Assembly: GCA_033063855.1 (NCBI GenBank) | Contig: CP093829.1 | Coordinates: forward strand, 24,149,537-24,213,536 | Source: Smittia aterrima | Lineage: Eukaryota > Arthropoda > Insecta > Diptera > Chironomidae | DNA: 64,000 bases | Direction of reading: 5' to 3' | Shown: piece after piece, positions 23,661 to 33,207 of the stretch | Numbering within the stretch: position 1 is the first letter of the stretch | Layout: the number at the start of each line of letters is the position of its first letter | Notes under the pieces: model-generated | Told to the model about the DNA's origin: nothing | Seen by the model: only the letters and a program-made list of their open reading frames with translations | Databases searched by the model: none | Position numbers and translations under genes: made by a program

Positions 23661-25142
23661 CCATCAGCTCGGTTTCCTGTATTAGATCATTATGTTTACA
23701 GAATTTAAAAAGTTTCCGGTTCAGCTTCTCAGCATGAACCAGAATTAAAAGCTCTTTTGGTGATAAAAGAGGCATAATCCAATGTTCAATAAAAAGGATC
23801 TACCCTCTTGCCATGAATCAGTTGAATCATGTAAGTGGTAGATCCTGGAGAAACTGTTTCCGACTGTCACCTCGATGTTTAAATCTCTCAGACAGAATTG
23901 CATAAAATACGATGAAAGTTAAAATGAAAACTGAAAAACGAGTCTAGAAGTGTTGCTTTCGGCAGTTCACAGACGCACACATTTACAGTAAAGACATAGC
24001 TTGATGGCTGAAAACTTTAGCGAAGTAGCAGACCTTGTGATTTTTATCAGTTCCTCGTTTCATGGAACATTCATAAGTGACGTGATCAGTTTCGTCAGTG
24101 GCGAAGTGGTCGCCCAATTGCTTAGTTCACTAACCCTTGGAATTTAGTGTACAGTCATGAATGATGTGGCAAGATTTTCTTCGTTCGTTCTTCCAAGATA
24201 AGGCTCTGTGTGGTTTAACATTTTGATTTGCGACTCAATATAGTAATGGTCCCCTGAAGAATGAAAGTCCCTTTAAAATTTTCTGAAAGCGTCTGGGGTA
24301 TGAGCCTTTGCCGAATCTCGTTTCAATTTACGTTAATTCATTGATTGCCGTCCCTCGAACTTGAGACGTTACTTTGAGATGTCTGAGTTTTATTTTGCAG
24401 TTTGCCACAGATGCGTTGACCTTTGGTTGATAGTAATCTAGCTGTTACCGTGACCAGTCTTGAGTCCCTTGATGTAGTTCAGAACTGTTGTATGTGGGGC
24501 TAATTAAATAGCCTTCCAGAGTAGCTTGAACCGTTGTTTTGTCAACTACCACACTTTACAGCGGAAGTAGCTTGATTACATAGTGCTTTTCAGCATCAGT
24601 AACGACCAGCCCTCCAATCTCTTTCTCCCAATCTCTTTCTCAATGACCTTCACAGATAATACTTTTAGGAACACAACTGGAGTCCAATTGCTTGTTCAGA
24701 AAAGCGAAAACCTGGAGATCGAGAAGTTGTTTTATCGATACACCAACGCCTTTTAGTGGCGGTACTTCTCAGTAGGCAACGATACAGAGTATGGTAGACA
24801 GTAATCTCATTCTATTCCTAGAGTTTCCTTCAGTATTGATATCTCGTTCAGTCTGCTTGATGTTCGCAGTTTCTTACGGTTATGATATCTCGTTCAATGC
24901 TTGATGTTTTTTTTTCGCTAGATGTCGTACTAAGTACTTATTAAATTTTTCTAAATTATTAAAAAACATATCTATAGGTGTTTCTACCTTACAAATCATA
25001 TACAAACATCCTTCCCGAAGTGTAACAAATACAATCTGCATCAAGTTTACAATCTTACTCGCTCTAATCAGATTTAAAAGTTGAAACGAAATAAAACCCT
25101 GTGCAACGTGTAAAAGCCGACTTCAACGTCTCTCCGAACCGT
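23661..25142. other. non-coding, probably old repeat DNA
   Basis: No open frame of note. Imperfect direct repeats occur at about 24,836-24,910 (GATATCTCGTTCA...GCTTGATGTT, twice). The composition is less AT-rich than the host intergenic DNA to the left. It may be the 5' region of the element whose ORF starts at 25,143. Confidence 0.3.
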
Positions 25143-25925
25143 ATGAGCTCAAGACGAACCCGCTCCGAGGCATTTGAAGAATCTCCAGAAAAGAGCTCCG
25201 AAGATTCCAGATCAAAAATCTCAAAGAAGATGACTAATGATGAACTAATTAAAAATCTCTTCGACTAAGTCGAAGAAGTGCGAGTCATGTTCACTAACAT
25301 CAACAAAAACTTGACTGAACTTAATGCTAGTGTCAGCAAAATCGACGCTGTTGCTGTGAAAACACTCCAGTTGAAAGAAAAAACTGAAGAACTGGAAATT
25401 GCAATAAACGAAGTTAAGCAATCACAACTTGAAAATTACTTTATGATATCGGGCTTTCCGTTTCCTCAAAAAGACAACACTGATGTTCAAGCAGTGCTCC
25501 AAAAATTTTTTGGGAAATTTGGTGCAAAAGCGAATAAAGATGAGTTTGACCATGTCAAGCTCATCAAACACAAAAACAAAAGAGGGGCACATCTTTTTGG
25601 AGCTTTCTCCACCAAAAGAAAGAAGGAGGAGGTCATCGCTCTCTTCAAGAAGTCGAGAAAGGATGGGAAAATTATTTTCATCGAGGACATAATTGGGGGA
25701 ACTGACACAGCAGCGAAATCATCTCAGGTGTACATGTCAACACCTTTGACTCAGTACACCAGAGATCTTCTGGCTAAGGCGAAAAATTTCAAAACAAAAG
25801 CTAAATACATCTGGCCATCAACCAATGGGAAAATCTTAGTGAAGCTCACTGACGAATCGGCCCCAATTATAATTAAATCCGAAAAACAGCTGAATCAACT
25901 ATTCAATCCACCCAGTGTTATTTAA
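25143..25925 (+). mobile_element. non-LTR retrotransposon ORF1-like protein (FP-type domain) with one in-frame stop
   Basis: ATG 25,143 opens a Ser/Arg/Glu-rich head (MSSRRTRSEAFEESPEKSS), then TAA at 25,266-25,268 interrupts the frame; the same frame continues open to 25,925. The rest has a coiled coil (about 40 residues rich in Leu/Glu/Lys heptads) and a C-terminal domain with ENYFMISGFP, DFLLAKAK-like helix TRDLLAKAKNFKTKAKYIW and GKILVKLTDESAPI. This layout matches the FP25K-like ORF1 proteins of insect LINEs, which bind nucleic acid. No reverse transcriptase follows. A decayed copy of its 3' end lies at 26,965. Confidence 0.6.
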
Positions 25926-26229
25926 ACAGTTTCAACAATTAAGTCACTGGAAAACAAATTAAGCAACTCTTCATGACAATCCCGACCACACTTCCTCAAC
26001 ACTCTTTAAATAACAGCAACTACCCGAACAACTTGAAGCAGTCTTCAGCTACACCTCAATCGTTTCGAACCTCCCTAAGTTCCAATTTCTCAAAAAATTT
26101 ACAAAATTTTTAACAGTAACAACAATCTAATTTTAATTATTTGTAAACATCAGCAACTTGAAGCAGTTTCCCGCTAAATATCGAATGTTTTAAACCTCTT
26201 TGTCTCTTTGTCTCCAACGAAGTTCAATT

Positions 26230-26470
26230 TTACTATTTCCCACAAAACTAGTAACAATAGTTAGTCAGTTCGGTAGGGCCCACCTCGAAGAGGACCGGCC
26301 TACCTTCTTCACCAGTTGGTCAGATGGTTTCTGCCTTCTACCGACCCTAGGCTTGGCACTGGTGCCTCACCCTTCGGGATAGGATGGGATGAAAGGGAGA
26401 AGGAGGGAACTCCGTCGCCTACGTCCACAGTGTGGTTCGGTTCATTCGGAGGGGAATGCTCTGAAGCTGA
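26230..26470 (+). repeat. GC-rich dispersed repeat, copy 1 of 3
   Basis: Markedly GC-rich relative to its surroundings. It shares the order CCGGCCTACCTTC...TTTCTGCC...CCCTAGGC...CCTTCGGGA...GAAGGAGG with segments at 39,442-39,652 (plus) and 46,877-47,042 (minus). It is the most diverged of the three. No ORF. It may be the tail of a non-LTR element or a SINE. Confidence 0.5.
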
Positions 26471-26794
26471 AACTTTCCCCATTAACAGTCATGACCCTTT
26501 GAGCTCCTTGAAACTCAAATTAACGCATTGCGAACTCTCAAGTAACAACACATCAATGAATGTGACATGTGTGTTAGCATGACTGACACAGTAGTGTTTG
26601 ACCGCCGTCAACAATGCGCCGTTGACTGCAATGAGTCTACTAATCTACCTGCATTCATGACGTCACAACATCGAACGTTGGAGTACATGAGAGCGAACCT
26701 GACTGTACACGAGTACTTGTTTCATTTTCATCCCATTCTTACCGTCCAAGAGAATAACTCTTTGAAAACTTTTTTCTTGCCCAAGGCTGGGATC

Positions 26795-26882
26795 GAACTT
26801 CTGATCTAGCACTCGTTGAGAATGTAGATACAAAATGCTCGTCCCATTACCACTAGGCCGTCACAGTCTGGAACACAGTCAC
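26795..26882 (-). repeat. tRNA-like sequence, probably the head of a tRNA-derived SINE
   Basis: On the minus strand an A-box-like GGCCTAGTGGTAATGGG is followed 35-45 bp later by a B box (AGTTCGATCCC) with a plausible T arm. The anticodon arm is poorly paired, the region between boxes is longer than in a plain tRNA and the acceptor ends do not pair well. I read it as a pol III-derived retroposon head, not a working tRNA. Confidence 0.5.
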
Positions 26883-26964
26883 TAGTAACAATAATTTAAT
26901 GACAATCTTATCTGATTTTAGTGAATGTGAAGAGAAAATTATCCAAACTTGTGAAAACGGATGT

Positions 26965-27090
26965 AACATAAATATAGATCTGGCCACCAACTAACAGAAA
27001 AACATTGTGATGCTCACTGAGAAATCGCTCCCAATTATTAACTCTGAAAATCAGCTAAAGTAACTATTCTTACTACCTCTAATCATTTAA
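26965..27090 (+). mobile_element. decayed fragment of the same ORF1 (C-terminal end)
   Basis: The bases align with 25,805-25,920 (ATCTGGCCA(C/T)CAAC, GCTCACTGA(G/C)(A/G)AATC, CAGCT(A/G)AA) but carry substitutions and a lost frame. This shows a second copy of the ORF1 family in close proximity. Confidence 0.55.
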
Positions 27091-28051
27091 ATATTTTCAA
27101 TGACTTTTACGACATACAATATCATTTAACATTAAAAATCTTGTGAAATTTATCAATATCGAAGTACCATCTTGAAAATATGTCCTCTGATGATGTGTAT
27201 TTCAGTTTCGGTTGGCAGTCTGCTCAAAATAAAGGAATATTTAGTGATTTTGTTTTTTTTACTCCATGCAACGAGGTTCCGCCATGTAAAAAATTCAGTT
27301 TTAGGTTTTGGGTTCAAAAAACACAATTTAACTCATCAACTTTGTTGACCGTCAGCGGGTCGACTCGCTATGGTTCCCAAGGCTGGAACAAGATTTGTAA
27401 TCCCAAAACGATGCTGTTGACTTCACAAAGTTTTATTCAAAAGGGTTAGATGAATTTGATGAGTGAATCAATAGTTTTAATGGGTGATTCAACGTTTGAA
27501 GGGATTTAAATCTAAAATAAAGAATTTTATAATACATTTGGCGAGATAGATAAACACAATGCTTTACCGCTTGTCTGCCTTGCTTTTCGTCGGGTTCAAA
27601 CTCAATGCATCGTATCTAATGAAAGTTGTGATGAGCGATTGCGAATCGAACGATAAGAAATTTATACCTGACGGTTTTTTAAACCGACGCGTTGAGTAAT
27701 TACGCTTCAGACAACTGTCTTCGGGTCGAGTTTGATAATCAACTAAAAAAAAAAAAATTGTTTTAGGAATTGATCGTGAAGTTTGATCATCTTTCTCACT
27801 TGAATTGATTTCTGTCTCGATTGTGACGACGACTTTCCACTAGTGGGTAATAATTCCGGTTGAGGTTTTTTTAAGTCGCAACATGACCATTCATGAATTT
27901 TAAAGCGCAGATAGAAAACTTCGAAACTAAAAAGTCTGAAATTATGGACGGACCAGTAACGGCCTCTTTTGATGGGATTTTCATAGAAATGCTTTCAAGT
28001 TAATGTGGAAGAGAAAAAATACCGACTTCGTTTTAAAACGAAACTTTGTTC
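27091..28051. other. no gene recognised
   Basis: AT-rich; an 89-codon open stretch at 27,180-27,449 has no family resemblance and no splice support. The right end is the 3' flank of the TRMT10C-like fragment on the minus strand. Confidence 0.35.
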
Positions 28052-28816
28052 CTACGAATTCTTTTGATCCATTTCAATTTTCGCTATTTTTCTTTGTTTT
28101 ACTTTGTGTTTCTGCTCTTTGGTCGATCTTGACTTGTCACATCGCTTTCTTTCAGAACCTTGATACGAGTTATCTTCTTGTGAATCTCGGTCGTTCTTTG
28201 AAAGAATTATTATCCTGTAAATCTCTTGAATTATATCTCGGTCGTTCTTGTTCGGTTTATTCGAAACATTGGCGAGTTTTCTCGGTTTTGGTACGAACGG
28301 TACAGCTCTTTCCCAATCGTTATGCTTCTTCATTTCTAGCATTATGTTTACCATTTGATTAATTGTCAACGGCCTTTCTATTTTCCAAGGAAAATATCGA
28401 TCAAGAGGAAGCCGAGCCATTCGAACTCCTTGTCTCTTTGCTTTTGCAAGTGACCACGGCTCATCACAAACCACTGCTCCTATGATATAAATGTCGTCAT
28501 GACTGAAGTTTTCTAAATCAATTTTACAGTAAGGAGTTTGATAAACAAGTTGCTCCTTATCAAACTTTTCAGTGAGCGATTCTGTGTGGATGTTCATTGG
28601 GAAGTCATCGTCGTTCATTGTTGGAATTGAACGTTTAAGTGCCTAAAAGCAATTAACGATATGATAAAATAAAGAAAGTATTATCATGAAACTCACTTTG
28701 CCAGTAATGCTGTTGTAGTTAAAATTGCAGAAATGCAAGTCAGCTTTTCTGTTATCATTGAACGAGTGTTGCAACTGCTTTGTGGTCTTTTCTGCTTCGA
28801 AGGTGTTCATGCATTC
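28052..28816 (-). pseudogene. TRMT10C-like (SPOUT tRNA methyltransferase, mitochondrial RNase P subunit) fragment, cut by a Copia LTR
   Basis: Two exons remain on the minus strand: 28816-28697 (ECMNTFEAEKTTKQLQHSF) and 28642-28052, joined by a 54-bp GT..AG intron. The second encodes the catalytic SPOUT domain: DIYIIGAVVCDEPWS, AKRQGVRMARLPLDRYF, LTINQMVNIMLEMKKHNDW and a Lys/Arg-rich tail to a stop. In animals TRMT10C methylates purine 9 of mitochondrial tRNAs and supports RNase P. Upstream exons are missing because a Copia LTR starts at 28,817 in mid-exon. The remaining frame is intact, so the insertion may be recent or the piece may be one half of a disrupted gene. A shorter copy with the same LTR junction is at 47,043-47,368. 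Confidence 0.75.
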
Positions 28817-28993
28817 TGTGGAATAATACAATCTTGTTGGTTGAAGCGTAAGCTTTATAAGAGAGAGATTTATTCTGATTCAAGTGAATTTATACAGTGA
28901 GAGTGAGGGGTCTTCCAATCCTACGAACAGAATGTTCCGGGAAGATCCGGTTTGAATTTCGTGTTCATTATCAGTTAATACATTAACTCAACA
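28817..28993 (-). mobile_element. Copia LTR (177 bp), 3' LTR of a minus-strand element
   Basis: Read on the minus strand it starts TGTTGAGTTAATG and ends ATTATTCCACA, has a TATA-like box (TGTATAAATTC) and AATAAA, and is preceded by a polypurine tract (AAGGGGGGAA, plus-strand 28,994-29,003). It abuts the TRMT10C exon. A copy is at 47,369-47,545 and a diverged, split copy at 32,322/34,926. Confidence 0.75.
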
Positions 28994-29078
28994 TTCCCCC
29001 CTTAACATGTATTCAGTTTGAATCATATATTCAACTTGAAAAGACGTAAGATTTTTGAGTTCATAAAAAAAATTCAAG

Positions 29079-29406
29079 ATGTCAACAATTGAGATTTGTT
29101 TAATAAGTAATAACTTGAACGTCAGCTTGCTAAGGGTTCACATTGTTTTAAGCGGGATGGTAACCATCCCGCTTAATTACTGAGATTCGTGATCCAGCAT
29201 TGAATAATCGCCCAGCAATTTTTGTTATAATGGGACTTCAGGAGGGACTCCGCTTACTTCGGAATCCAACAATATTTATTGATGGAGCCAATTTTCAATT
29301 GCATGAAGTCGCTAGGAATCCGTTTCGTCACGTCCGTGAGAGACGGAGACTCATTGGAAACTCCAACAAAATGAGAAGATTTGAGTTCAACCGAAGCCAT
29401 CCATGA
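29079..29406 (+). pseudogene. small unknown protein, frameshifted copy (copy 1 of 3)
   Basis: Offset-identical to the intact 108-codon ORF at 47,631-47,957. Starts MSTIEICLISNNL, but one extra base near 29,165 shifts the frame into TGA; the correct frame resumes and runs from about 29,190 to TGA 29,404-29,406 (MGLQEGLRLL, ERRRLIGNSNKMRR). It lies antisense to the Copia element between the pol stop (29,665) and the 3' LTR. AATAAA at about 29,452. Function unknown. Confidence 0.6.
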
Positions 29407-29664
29407 AGACGCCATTTTGTGTGCTTTGTTCTTGACACAATATGAACACATTAATAAAGTTCCTTTTATATGATGGAATATTTAATGATTTTTAAATCAT
29501 TTGTTGATTTTGTTTCAAATTCATCTAATTGCTATGCCTATTAGATGTTTTAGTTCAGTAATAATGTTCCTTGAATTGGAACAGAGATTTAATCTCATCG
29601 TTGGTTGTGACGTTGTAATGTCGAGTATACAAAAGTGGATTTTGTAGAGACGAATCTCATTGAA

Positions 29665-29884
29665 TTAATTTGATGCATTGTCGACAAGCATAGGACTCAC
29701 TTGTTCAATTGAGGATATGGAGACTGGTGAAACACCACAATGTTCACGAAGTATTTTTAACTTCGGGTAAGCGAGTGGTTTTGTAAGCACATCTGCGATG
29801 TTGAATTGCGTCGGGCAATATACGAGTGTGATGTCACCTTTGTGAGACAGATCTCGAACGAAGTGGTATCGGACTCAAATATAT
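29665..29884 (-). mobile_element. Copia pol C-terminal fragment (RNase H end)
   Basis: The minus strand gives the end of the Copia RNase H region (SHKGDITLVYCPTQFNIAD, KPLAYPKL) up to the stop complement at 29,665-29,667. It belongs with the LTR at 28,817-28,993. The fragment breaks off at 29,884 in TATATTTTG. It preserves the uninterrupted site (GAGGA/TATGG, 29,715/29,716) where the Helitron array inserted in the second copy. Confidence 0.8.
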
Positions 29885-29929
29885 TTTGCGGCTTGAAATC
29901 GATTAAAGGAAGTCCTCGGTTAATTTTCC

Positions 29930-30120
29930 GAGACATAACGGTCTAAACACGGAATTATCAGAAGAAGACGAAATCGAGCGCCTAGTAGCACTACCAGAAA
30001 GCTCAGAATCAGAAATCAAAGCTGAACCGGAAATGTAACGAAGCCCAGCAGTCAGAAAGTCATCAAGAGAATGGAAAACAACTCGTAGAAAGGATTACGT
30101 TTACTTCAATGAGAGTTTTC
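29930..30120 (+). mobile_element. Copia fragment, linker between integrase and reverse transcriptase
   Basis: An open stretch encodes an acidic linker (ELSEEDEIERLVALPESS...) and a basic patch (RRKDYVYF) typical of the low-complexity region before the Copia reverse transcriptase. A stop follows KAEPEM and the match ends before the Tc1 element. It is on the opposite strand to the pol fragment beside it. Confidence 0.45.
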
Positions 30121-30181
30121 CGTGATGATAACGAAATGAGAAATAAAAGCGAGCTTACCACAACGAAATTCATAAATGATA

Positions 30182-31734
30182 AGGTGCGCATAATTCGTTT
30201 AACCCAGGTAACATTTTTTGAAATAATTTAACTAAATGACCTAAAGCGACAAAGTCAAACATAGTTTTATGATTCTTTTGCATTGTTCAGACTAATTTAT
30301 TGAAAACTTTTTAAATCATAAAAAAAGAAATCAAACAAATTTAAATTTTTGGGAAATTAGGTGGGTACTTCGTTTAGCGCACCATAACAAAAATATTAAT
30401 TATTCAACGACTGTTGATGATTTAGTTTGTTTTTGTCATTTATTAGTTTAATTGAGCTTAACTTTACGGTAAACAAGCAGTTTTGCAAAGTTCAAAGTCA
30501 CTCATTAAAAATACCGAAAAATAAATACTTAAGCGACGTCGAAATAGCTCTTATTGATGAAATAAACAAACTACAACTCTCCAAGGCGGCCATAGCAAGA
30601 AGAATCAAGAGAAGTCGTCGCATTGTGCAAAATTATCTGAAAAAACGAGACAGTTACGGTCAAAAGTAGAAAACAAAAGGCAACTCAAAGATCAACTATC
30701 GCCAAAAGAATCAAATAATTCAACTTGCATCAACCGGAAGATTCACCGTAAATGAAATCCTCAATGAACTGAACTTGCCCATCAAGAAGGATGCAGTAGC
30801 TAGAATTTTGAAGAAGACCGGACACTTAAATACACGAAAAATATGCGTCAACCGTCCCTGAAGCCCGAACATGAAAGGGCACATCTCGACTGGGCTAAAA
30901 AATACATTCACTGGACGACGGAGTGGAAGAAAGTTATCTTTTCGGATGAGAAAAGTTCAATTTGGATGGTTCAGATGGATTTGCATTCTATAGGCATGAT
31001 CTACGAATGTTAAAAAAAAGTCGCTAATTTTGGGGTGGATCATTGATGGTCTGGACAGCATTTTTGATGCATGGATAGACTCCACTGGCCAAAATTCGAC
31101 TCTAAAGAATTCAAGAAACTACGTTGCCATTTTTGAAGTCATTTTAATCCCATTCAGCGAAGACTACATGGATGAAGACATCGTTTTTTAACAAGATAAT
31201 ACATCAATACATGTGAGTCGCGCATCGAAAGCTTGGTTCAATAACAAAAACATTAAGCTGTTGGAATGACCAGCCCGTAGCCCTGATCTCAACCCCATCG
31301 AGAATCTTTGGGTAATAATGGCAGGAAAGATTTACGAAGGAGGACGACAATTCGGAACAGTTCAAGAGCTTGAAGTCACTGTTCGTAATGTTTGGCGAAA
31401 AAATCGTACAAAATTTCCCGAAACATTGATGAATTCCATGCCAAATCGCTTGATTGATGTTGTACAACGAAATGGAAAACAACTTAACAACTAAATCATC
31501 AACAGTCGTTGAATAATTAATATTTTTGTTATGGTGCGCTAAACGAATTATGCACCTTATTTAACAAAAATTAAAATTTATTTCATTTCTTACTTTATGA
31601 TTTAAAAACTTTTCAATAAATTAGTTTGAACAATGCAAAAGAATCATAAAACTATGTTTGACTTTGTCGCTTTAGGTCATTTAGTTAAATTATTTCAAAA
31701 AATGTTACCTGGGTTAAACGAATTATGCGCACCT
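30182..31734 (+). mobile_element. Tc1-like transposon with IR/DR ends, transposase inactive
   Basis: TA flanks both ends (30,180-30,181; 31,735-31,736). Long terminal inverted repeats start AGGTGCGCATAATTCG and pair over about 145 bp; a second related repeat (CGTTTAGCGCACCATAAC) lies about 180 bp inside each end, the IR/DR arrangement known from Sleeping Beauty-type elements. Between them is a DD34E-type transposase: PKNKYLSDVE and helix-turn-helix IARRIKRSRRIVQNYL, VIFSDEKSSIWMV-like segment, MVWTAFL, FNNKNIKLLE-type and SPDLNPIENLW-type motifs spread over different frames. The start codon is ATA (30,511) where a relative at 54,956 has ATG, and several stops and indels are present. It cannot make transposase but could be mobilised in trans. 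Confidence 0.88.
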
Positions 31735-31736
31735 TA

Positions 31737-32321
31737 CTTCATAACGGAAGAATAGTTAATAGCTTTTTATTTCAGACTGGGCCAAGAATCTTTGGAAAAT
31801 TCCCCATAATCGCAAACTCAAAATCACCCGACACTACTTGTCATGAGAACGCGATGAGAAACAAAACGAGCCCACCGGGAAAATGTCCAGTTGAAAGGCA
31901 TAAACGGGTTTTTATTTCAAAATGGGTCAAATTATCAAAAAAAAAAATCCTTCCACATCTCAAAAACACGGAACCGTGAAAACTATTATGTCATGAGAAC
32001 ACAACGGGAAATATAACCGAACTCGCCACGCTAGAAATTGTTATTTTCCTATATTTTGAGTTTTTTACTTCTGACTGGGGCAAGATTTGTTGAAACGAAA
32101 AACATACATTTCGCAAACCCCGCAAGCGCATAGCACCGCTCATTGCGAAAAGTGAAGTGAATCCGTGCAGTCGCAGTTTTCAAGCTCATCTTTTTTTAAC
32201 AACGAAAGTTTATTCAAAAAAATTATTCAATGAAGACAATGGAAATTTGTTTAGTGACAGCAAACCGGGATATCACATTCGACCAAGTTTTCAAAGCTTT
32301 GGAAACAATCATATCATATTT
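31737..32321. other. non-coding; imperfect direct repeats
   Basis: Two related blocks (TTTATTTCA(G/A)A(C/A)TGGG..., and TGTCATGAGAACRC near 31,841 and 31,991) suggest remnants of a tandem or LTR-like repeat. No gene seen. Confidence 0.35.
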
Positions 32322-32652
32322 GTGTGGAATAATACAACAAAAAAATTGTTCGTTAAAGCGTAAGCTTGATAAGAGTAGGCTGTCCAGATCCTCCCCTAGA
32401 GGAGGATTCGTCCTCCTTTCGAGACCGTGTCCTTCCCGACGTCCTCCCCGGCAAAAGTTCAGAAAGTACTCGGATAAATTTGGAAAATGCTTTATATTTT
32501 TAGAGCGTCTAACAGTTTCAGTCACAGTTTCCGTCATTTGCTCTATGAATCCGCAAATACTGAAACATATATTAAACCAGATTTAAAAAAAATCGCATCT
32601 ATTCAGTCTGTGTTAATGTTTCACCATAGTTGGACGTAGTAAAAGAAGAATT

Positions 32653-33000
32653 ATGTCTCGAAGAGCGAATAATTTGGCGACGATTGAAATTGCATTCACT
32701 TCTGTAAGATCTGAAGTGACACTGTTGAGGATGACGCAGTATCTTAGTGGTTTGGTACGAGTTCGAGGAATAGTTGAAATGGTTGATGTTAGTGACGAGA
32801 CTCGTCCAACATATTTTGCGATAGTTGGTCTTGAAGATGGTCTCAGACTTATGGAGATGGTGACGGTGACCGTGGACGGAGTCGTATATGTGATGCATGA
32901 TGTGCGGCGCCAGACTCGATTTCACACTAATGAGAGAAGACGTTACCTTGGGAATAACAACAAACTACGTCGCGTGGGATTTCATCGTCGTCATCGTTAA
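32653..33000 (+). CDS. small unknown protein, 115 aa (copy 3 of the antisense-ORF family)
   Basis: ATG 32,653 to TAA 32,998-33,000. The protein resembles the 108-aa ORF at 47,631 along its length: shared IEI near the start, then LSG(L/M)V(R/T)VR, FxIxGLxxGLRL, a (V/I)DG strand, HDV and a basic tail ERRR(Y/L)(L/I)GN(N/S)NK(L/M)RR. The bases after the stop (AAGACGCCATT) are also shared with the other copies, so a whole gene unit is conserved. Predicted beta-rich with a strongly basic C-terminus; no known domain recognised. AATAAA at about 33,043-33,048. The frame is intact, which argues for constraint or recent origin. Confidence 0.6.
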   Translation: MSRRANNLATIEIAFTSVRSEVTLLRMTQYLSGLVRVRGIVEMVDVSDETRPTYFAIVGLEDGLRLMEMVTVTVDGVVYVMHDVRRQTRFHTNERRRYLGNNNKLRRVGFHRRHR

Positions 33001-33207
33001 GACGCCATTGTTGGGCGCGGTCGACGATTTTGATTGATATTTCAATAAATCGTCACTTTCGTGACATAAAAATTACATGACTTTGGCCATGTTAATATCA
33101 TAATTTCTTGGAATGATTTAATTGTTTTTATTTCAGTTTCGTTAATGGAAAGGTTATTTATTAAGCTATGTTACACAAAGAAATTTATTAACGAATGTTT
33201 TATGTTT

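Noticed and set aside
27180..27449. 89-codon plus-strand ORF
   Set aside because: No recognisable domain, no splice signals and no copy elsewhere; coding status not supported.
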